This document shows positions 59,690 through 64,000 of a stretch of 64,000 nt of DNA, in pieces. The DNA is from Stella humosa. Lineage in GTDB: Bacteria; Pseudomonadota; Alphaproteobacteria; ATCC43930; Allostellaceae. The stretch's first letter is position 1, and every line of letters starts with the position of its first letter. The stretch spans positions 2,988,001 to 3,052,000 of the forward strand of contig NZ_AP019700.1 of the NCBI RefSeq assembly GCF_006738645.1, read 5' to 3'. The notes below the pieces were generated by a model, which ran no database searches, had not been told where the DNA came from, and saw nothing but the letters and a program-made list of their open reading frames with translations. The translations under genes were made by a program, and so were the position numbers.

Positions 59690-60691
59690 TCAACCCTGAT
59701 CGTTCAGGTGGCAGGCGGACATATGTCCCGGCGCGATCTCGCGCAGTGCCGGTATCTCTGCCCGGCAGCGCGCCATGGCGTAGCGGCAGCGCGGGTGGAA
59801 ATGGCAGCCGGGCGGCGGGTCGAGCGGCGATGGGATTTCGCCCTTCACCGGTTCGAACTGCTTGCGGCGGGAATCGATCCGCGGGACCTCTTCCAGCAAG
59901 GCGCGCGTGTAGGGGTGGTTGGCGCGGTCGAACAGGTCCTCGGTGGCCGCGCTCTCGACGACGCGGCCCAGATACATGATGACGACGCGGTCGGAGAGAT
60001 GCTCGACCACGCCCAGGTCATGGCTGATGAAGAGGTAGGTCAGTCCGAATTCGCGCCGCAGCTCCATGAACAGGTTCAGTACCTGCGCCTGGATCGAGAC
60101 GTCGAGCGCCGCCACCGCCTCGTCGCAGACGATGAATTCCGGCTTCACGGCCAGCGCTCGGGCGATGCCGATGCGCTGGCGCTGCCCGCCCGAGAACTGG
60201 TGCGGGTAACGACGGCGATAGGACGGGTCGAGGCCGACCCGGCGCATCAGGTCGTCGACATAGCGGTCGGCCTCGGCCGCGCGGACGATGCCATGGACCT
60301 GCGGCGCCTCGCCGATGATCTCGGCCACGCGCAGGCGCGGGTTCAGCGAGGCGAAGGGATCCTGGAAGATCATCTGCACCGCGAGCGCCGCGCGCTTGGC
60401 CTCGACCGAGGACATGGCGGTGACGTCCTGGCCGCGATAGCGGACACGGCCGTCGCTCGGCTTGTGGATCCCGGCGACGATGCGGCCCAGCGTGGACTTG
60501 CCGCAGCCGGATTCGCCGACCAGACCCACCACCTCGCCCTCATGCACCACCAGGTCCACGCTGTCGACGGCGCGGACCACCACCTCCTTCATGCCGGCGC
60601 CCAGCATGTTGGCGACCTTGGCGGCGACGTCGAGCGGCTTGGAGAAGCGCTTGGACACGCCCTCGAGTTGGATGATCGGGGCGCCGGTCAT
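59690..60691 (-). CDS. Peptide-type ABC transporter ATP-binding protein (OppF/DppF)
   Basis: 333 residues: Walker A GLVGESGCGKSTLGR, Q-loop MIFQDPFASLNPR, signature QFSGGQRQRIGIARAL, Walker B FIVCDEAVAALDVSIQAQ and H-loop FISHDLGVVEH. The C-terminal Cys cluster (PGCHFHPRCRYAMARC) is typical of oligopeptide/dipeptide systems and may hold an iron-sulfur cluster. The ATG overlaps the stop of its partner ATPase by 4 bp. It powers import through the two permeases upstream. Confidence 0.92.
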   Translation of the reverse strand: MTGAPIIQLEGVSKRFSKPLDVAAKVANMLGAGMKEVVVRAVDSVDLVVHEGEVVGLVGESGCGKSTLGRIVAGIHKPSDGRVRYRGQDVTAMSSVEAKRAALAVQMIFQDPFASLNPRLRVAEIIGEAPQVHGIVRAAEADRYVDDLMRRVGLDPSYRRRYPHQFSGGQRQRIGIARALAVKPEFIVCDEAVAALDVSIQAQVLNLFMELRREFGLTYLFISHDLGVVEHLSDRVVIMYLGRVVESAATEDLFDRANHPYTRALLEEVPRIDSRRKQFEPVKGEIPSPLDPPPGCHFHPRCRYAMARCRAEIPALREIAPGHMSACHLNDQG

Positions 60692-61677
60692 GCCGCAACC
60701 GCCTCCAAATGGGGGTGAACGCAACGGGCGTGGCGGCCGGGGCGGAACTCGGTCATCGGCGGCGGCACCTCGCAGGCGGCGTCCGCCCGCGGACAGCGGG
60801 TGCGGAAGCTGCAGCCGCTCGGCAGCGACAGGGGCGACGGCGCCATGCCGGGGATCTGCGTCAGCGGCTGGCCGCGGCGATTGCGGCTCGGCACCGACCC
60901 GATCAGCCCGTGGGTATAGGGATGCAGCGGCGCATCCAGCACGTCGCCCACCAGCCCCTGCTCGACCACGCGGCCGGCATACATGACGCAGATCTCGTCG
61001 GCGAGGCCCGCCACCACCGACAGGTCGTGGGTGATCCAGATGAGCGCCGTCCCCACCTCGCGGCACAGCTTCTGCGCCTCGAACAGGATCTGCGCCTGGA
61101 TGGTGACGTCGAGCGCGGTCGTCGGCTCGTCGGCGATGATGACATCCGGCCGGTTGAGGAGCGCGATCGCAATGGCGACGCGCTGGCGCATGCCGCCCGA
61201 GAACTGGTGCGGATAGGACTTCAGCCGCTCGTCCGGCGACGGGATGCCGACTTGGCCAAGCGCGTCGCGGGCCCGCGCCAGCGCGGTCGTGCGGTCCATC
61301 TTCTGGTGCGCCTGCAACGCCTCGATCATCTGCGTGTCGATGCGCAGGACCGGGTTCAGCGTCATCATCGGGTCCTGGAAGATCATCGCGATGCGGTTGC
61401 CGCGCAGGTTGCGCAGGCGTGCCTCGGAGGCCTGGGCCAGGTCCTCGCCGTTGAAGAGGATGCGGCCGCCGGCGATGCGGCCCGGCGGGTCCACCAGGCC
61501 GATGATCGAGAAGCCGGTGACCGACTTGCCCGACCCGGACTCCCCGACCAGGCCCAGGATGCGGCCCTTGCCGACCGAGAAGGACACCCCGTCGACCGCC
61601 TTCAGCACGCCGGCGCGGGTGTGGAAATGGGTGCGCAGGTCCTCGACCGCGAGGGTGGCGCCGCTGGAGTTTGCCAT
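60688..61677 (-). CDS. Peptide-type ABC transporter ATP-binding protein (OppD/DppD)
   Basis: 329 residues: Walker [18 protein letters not shown]-loop [13 protein letters not shown], signature [16 protein letters not shown], Walker [19 protein letters not shown] and H-loop [12 protein letters not shown]. The family Cys cluster ([17 protein letters not shown]) is near the C-terminus. It forms the ATPase heterodimer with the next gene product. The ATG is 2 bp after the permease stop, and the stop overlaps the partner ATPase by 4 bp. Confidence 0.92.
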   Translation of the reverse strand: MANSSGATLAVEDLRTHFHTRAGVLKAVDGVSFSVGKGRILGLVGESGSGKSVTGFSIIGLVDPPGRIAGGRILFNGEDLAQASEARLRNLRGNRIAMIFQDPMMTLNPVLRIDTQMIEALQAHQKMDRTTALARARDALGQVGIPSPDERLKSYPHQFSGGMRQRVAIAIALLNRPDVIIADEPTTALDVTIQAQILFEAQKLCREVGTALIWITHDLSVVAGLADEICVMYAGRVVEQGLVGDVLDAPLHPYTHGLIGSVPSRNRRGQPLTQIPGMAPSPLSLPSGCSFRTRCPRADAACEVPPPMTEFRPGRHARCVHPHLEAVAA

Positions 61678-61679
61678 CG

Positions 61680-62612
61680 TCACTTCCGCAGGCGCGGGTT
61701 GAGCACGTCGCGAAGCTGGTCGCCCACCAGGTTGATGCTGACGATCGTCAGCAGCAGCGCCACGCCGGGGAAGAAGCTGATCCAGTACTTGCCGCTCAGC
61801 ATGTACTCGAAGCCGTTGGCGATCAGCAGGCCAAGCGACGGCTCGGTGATCGGCAGGCCGATGCCCAGGAACGACAAGGTCGCCTCCAGCGCGATGGCAT
61901 GCGCCACCTGGACGGTGCCGACGACGATCAAGGGCGGCAGGCAGTTGGGCAGCAGGTGGCGGAACACCACCCGCGCGTCGCCCAGGGCCAGGCACTGGGC
62001 GGCTTCGATATACTCCTTGCGCCGTTCCACCAGCGCCGTGCCGCGGATGGTGCGGGCGTAGTAGGCCCACTGCACCGCCACCAGGGCGATGATGATCTTG
62101 TCGATCCCCTGCCCCAGCACCGCCACCAGGATGAGCGCCAGCAGGATCGCGGGGAACGAGAGCTGGAGGTCGACGACGCGCATGATCAGCGTATCGACCC
62201 GGCCGCCGAAATAGGCGGCCAGCAGCCCCATGGATGCGCCGAACAGCATCGCCAGCACGCCCGATGCCAGGCCCACGGCCAGGCTGATGCGGATGCCGTA
62301 GAGGATGCCGCTCAGCATGTCGCGGCCCTGGTCGTCGGTGCCGAGCCAGAAGACGGTGCCGTCGGCGCCGGCCTCGCCCGGCTCCAGCCGGCCGTCCATG
62401 ATGTCGAGCTGCGTCAGGTCGTAGGGGTTCTGCGGCGAGATCAGCGGCGCCAGCAGGGCCAGCAGCACGATGATGATGCAGCCGACGAGCCCGGCCACGG
62501 CCACCTTGTTCTCGCGGAACTCGATCCAGAATTGCCGCAGCGGCGAGATGACCACCGGGACAGGGTCGACGGCCGTCGCGGCCGCGATGCGGTCGGGCGT
62601 GGTGACGGTCAC
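61680..62612 (-). CDS. Peptide-type ABC transporter permease (OppC/DppC)
   Basis: 310 residues with six membrane helices: an N-terminal cytoplasmic stretch, then AVAGLVGCIIIVLLALLAPL, the periplasmic LGTDDQGRDMLSGILYGIRI that marks DppC-like permeases, and the EAA loop EYIEAAQCLALGDARVVFRHLLPN. Start GTG at 62612 overlaps the DppB-like stop by 4 bp and has AAGGAG 8 bp upstream. It forms the channel with the other permease. The substrate is probably a small peptide or amino acid derivative. Confidence 0.91.
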   Translation of the reverse strand: MTVTTPDRIAAATAVDPVPVVISPLRQFWIEFRENKVAVAGLVGCIIIVLLALLAPLISPQNPYDLTQLDIMDGRLEPGEAGADGTVFWLGTDDQGRDMLSGILYGIRISLAVGLASGVLAMLFGASMGLLAAYFGGRVDTLIMRVVDLQLSFPAILLALILVAVLGQGIDKIIIALVAVQWAYYARTIRGTALVERRKEYIEAAQCLALGDARVVFRHLLPNCLPPLIVVGTVQVAHAIALEATLSFLGIGLPITEPSLGLLIANGFEYMLSGKYWISFFPGVALLLTIVSINLVGDQLRDVLNPRLRK

Positions 62613-63586
62613 GACTTCATCTCCTTGAGCCGGACCCGCGGGTCGAGCACCGAATAGAGGATATCGACCACGAGGTTGATGAAGATGAACATGGAGACGG
62701 TGATCAGCAGGTAGGCGACGATCACCGGCCGGTCGAGCTGGTTGATCGAATCGATGATCAGCTTGCCCATGCCGGGCCAGGAGAAGATCGTCTCCGTCAC
62801 CACCGCGAAGGCGATGACCGAGCCCAGCTCGAGGCCGAGGATGGTGACGACCGGGATCATGATGTTCTTCAGCACATGGACGAACACCACCCGCCGGGTC
62901 GACAGCCCCTTGGCCCGCGCGAACTTGACGTAGTCCATCAAGAGGTTTTCGCGCATGCCGGCCCGCGTCAGGCGTATCACCAGCGCCATCTTGAAGAGCG
63001 CCAGGTTGAAGGCCGGCAGCAGCAGGTGCTGCCAGCCATTGAGCGTGAAGATGCTGAGGCGCAGGCCGAAGATTTCCACCGTCTCGCCGCGGCCGGTAGA
63101 AGGCAGCCAGCCAAGATGGACGGCAAACACCATGATGAGCATCAGCCCGACCCAGAAGGTCGGCAGGCTGAAGCCCAGGATGGAGCCGGCCATGATCGTG
63201 CGGCCGGCGAAGGATTCCGGCCGCCAGCCGGCCCACATGCCGAGCGGGATGCCGACGACAATGGAGATGCCCATGGCGGCGACCGCCAGTTCCAGGGTCG
63301 CCGGCATCCGCTCCATGATGAGTTGAAGGGCCGGCGTGGCGAAGGCGAACGACCGGCCGAGGTCGCCCGCCACCGCCTTCTGCAGGAAGACGAGATACTG
63401 CTCCCACAGGGGCAGGTCGAGGCCGAGCGCGCGGATCGCGCGCTCGCGCTCCATCTGGTCGGCCTCCGGGCTGATCAGGATGTCGATCGGATTGCCGATC
63501 GCATAGACGCCGACGAAAACGATCAGCGACATCACGAACAGCACGACGACCGCCTGCATCAGGCGGCGGATCAGGAATACGGTCAT
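62609..63586 (-). CDS. Peptide-type ABC transporter permease (OppB/DppB)
   Basis: 325 residues, six membrane helices, beginning FLIRRLMQAVVVLFVMSLIV, the typical DppB N-terminus. LGLDLPLWEQYLVFLQKAVAGDLGRSF is the conserved periplasmic region, and MDYVKFARAKGLSTRRVVFVH the EAA loop. It is the first membrane gene after the binding protein, from which it is separated by a hairpin at 63612-63639. Confidence 0.92.
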   Translation of the reverse strand: MTVFLIRRLMQAVVVLFVMSLIVFVGVYAIGNPIDILISPEADQMERERAIRALGLDLPLWEQYLVFLQKAVAGDLGRSFAFATPALQLIMERMPATLELAVAAMGISIVVGIPLGMWAGWRPESFAGRTIMAGSILGFSLPTFWVGLMLIMVFAVHLGWLPSTGRGETVEIFGLRLSIFTLNGWQHLLLPAFNLALFKMALVIRLTRAGMRENLLMDYVKFARAKGLSTRRVVFVHVLKNIMIPVVTILGLELGSVIAFAVVTETIFSWPGMGKLIIDSINQLDRPVIVAYLLITVSMFIFINLVVDILYSVLDPRVRLKEMKS

Positions 63587-63611
63587 CAGAATACCACCGG
63601 TACGGCGGCGG

Positions 63612-63639
63612 CCGGCATCGACGTCGCCGCCGATGCCGG
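63612..63639 (-). terminator. Hairpin between binding-protein and permease genes
   Basis: A 9-bp stem CCGGCATCG / CGATGCCGG with a 10-nt loop sits between the binding-protein stop (63661) and the first permease start (63586), with no T-run. It is in the same position as the hairpin in the liv operon, so partial termination or mRNA stabilisation to favour the binding protein is likely. Confidence 0.5.
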
Positions 63640-63660
63640 TCCAGGGACTCTAGCGGACGC

Positions 63661-64000
63661 TCAGCGCTTGGCCTTGACGCCCGTCGCCAGGGTCGATTCG
63701 TCCGTGCGCGGCTCGTAGGTGAAGCCCGCCCGCGTCGCCCAGTTGTTGATGTTGTAGTGCAGCGGGATGATGGCCACGTCGAGGATGGCGGTCTCGGTCG
63801 CCTGCTGCAGCAGCTTCTCGCGCGCGGCGTCGTCCACGGTCTGCAGGGCCTGGCCCAGCAGTTCGTCGACGCGCGGATTGCTGTAGCGGCCGCGGTTGGA
63901 CGGGCCGTTGCCCTTCTTCGGGTCGTAGGTGGCGATGAAGGAGCGCAGCGGCGACGACACCTCGCCCGTGCCCGAGCCCCAGCCCCACAGCATCATGCTG
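63661..64000 (-). CDS. Peptide-type ABC substrate-binding protein (C-terminal part, runs off the window)
   Basis: The last ~112 residues of a family 5 (DppA/OppA-like) binding protein. Visible are a GEVSSPLRSFIATYDPKKGN segment, RGRYSNPRVDELLGQALQTV (the common Y-x-NP-x-VD-x-LL pattern), and IAIIPLHYNINNWA-like sequence near the end (DVAIIPLHYNINNWATRAGF). It delivers the ligand to the permease pair that follows. The N-terminus and signal peptide lie beyond base 64000. Confidence 0.85.
   Translation of the reverse strand, partial: SMMLWGWGSGTGEVSSPLRSFIATYDPKKGNGPSNRGRYSNPRVDELLGQALQTVDDAAREKLLQQATETAILDVAIIPLHYNINNWATRAGFTYEPRTDESTLATGVKAKR

Overview
This window is 64 kb of very GC-rich chromosome with tightly packed genes and frequent 1-4 bp start/stop overlaps (ATGA, GTGA, TGATG). 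Several genes start at TTG or GTG behind a clear Shine-Dalgarno sequence. Gene content suggests a metabolically versatile alphaproteobacterium, perhaps Rhodospirillales-like: homospermidine synthase, tripartite tricarboxylate (Tct/Bug) uptake, several branched-chain ABC systems, DUF3553 and DUF2254 proteins, and many acyl-CoA enzymes. The genus is an inference. I see no rRNA, tRNA, CRISPR array, IS element, integrase or phage gene.

Region by region: 0-4 kb holds the start of an iron-type ABC binding protein and a minus-strand MaoC / acyl-CoA dehydrogenase / phospholipase-D series. 4-12.4 kb is mixed housekeeping and detoxification: GST, serine hydrolase, haloacid dehalogenase, CapA-like protein, epoxide-hydrolase-like protein, Cu/Zn superoxide dismutase and two exporters. 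12.5-17.1 kb is a complete branched-chain-type ABC importer whose LivM permease and LivG ATPase are one polypeptide; a perfect operator-like palindrome precedes it. 17.1-23.5 kb holds a small gene behind a promoter with a palindrome in its spacer, a cyclase, a DUF2254 membrane protein, a hydrolase, a class III aminotransferase and a lone binding protein.

23.4-29.8 kb is a minus-strand run: LysR regulator, thiolase-like protein, DUF35 partner, NDP-forming acyl-CoA synthetase, GNAT, a chlorite-dismutase-family haem protein with the catalytic Arg, and a group III truncated haemoglobin. 29.8-35.5 kb holds a methyltransferase, an MFS transporter with a tiny coupled membrane protein, an unusual ureohydrolase, three small exported Gly/Tyr/Arg-rich or W-G-W-type proteins, DUF599, and the pterin pair FolB / pterin carbinolamine dehydratase.

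35.6-47.2 kb is a plus-strand catabolic block: two tandem TctC binding proteins, TctB, TctA, a D-aminoacylase-type amidohydrolase, two acyl-CoA dehydrogenases, an acyl-CoA synthetase, an enoyl-CoA hydratase and a PfkB kinase. It could import a carboxylate or N-acyl amino acid, hydrolyse it, activate the acid to a CoA ester and oxidise it. 47.2-53.6 kb holds a thioesterase, an enol-lactonase-like hydrolase, an enolase-superfamily enzyme, an LLM flavin oxidoreductase, DUF3553, DUF364, MobA and NAD kinase.

53.6-64 kb is dominated by polyamine and nitrogen metabolism on the minus strand. Ornithine decarboxylase and homospermidine synthase lie behind a ~300-nt leader with several hairpins. Upstream of them are a PaiB-like protein, a small kinase, and a peptide-type ABC importer that runs directly into N-formylglutamate amidohydrolase and agmatinase genes.
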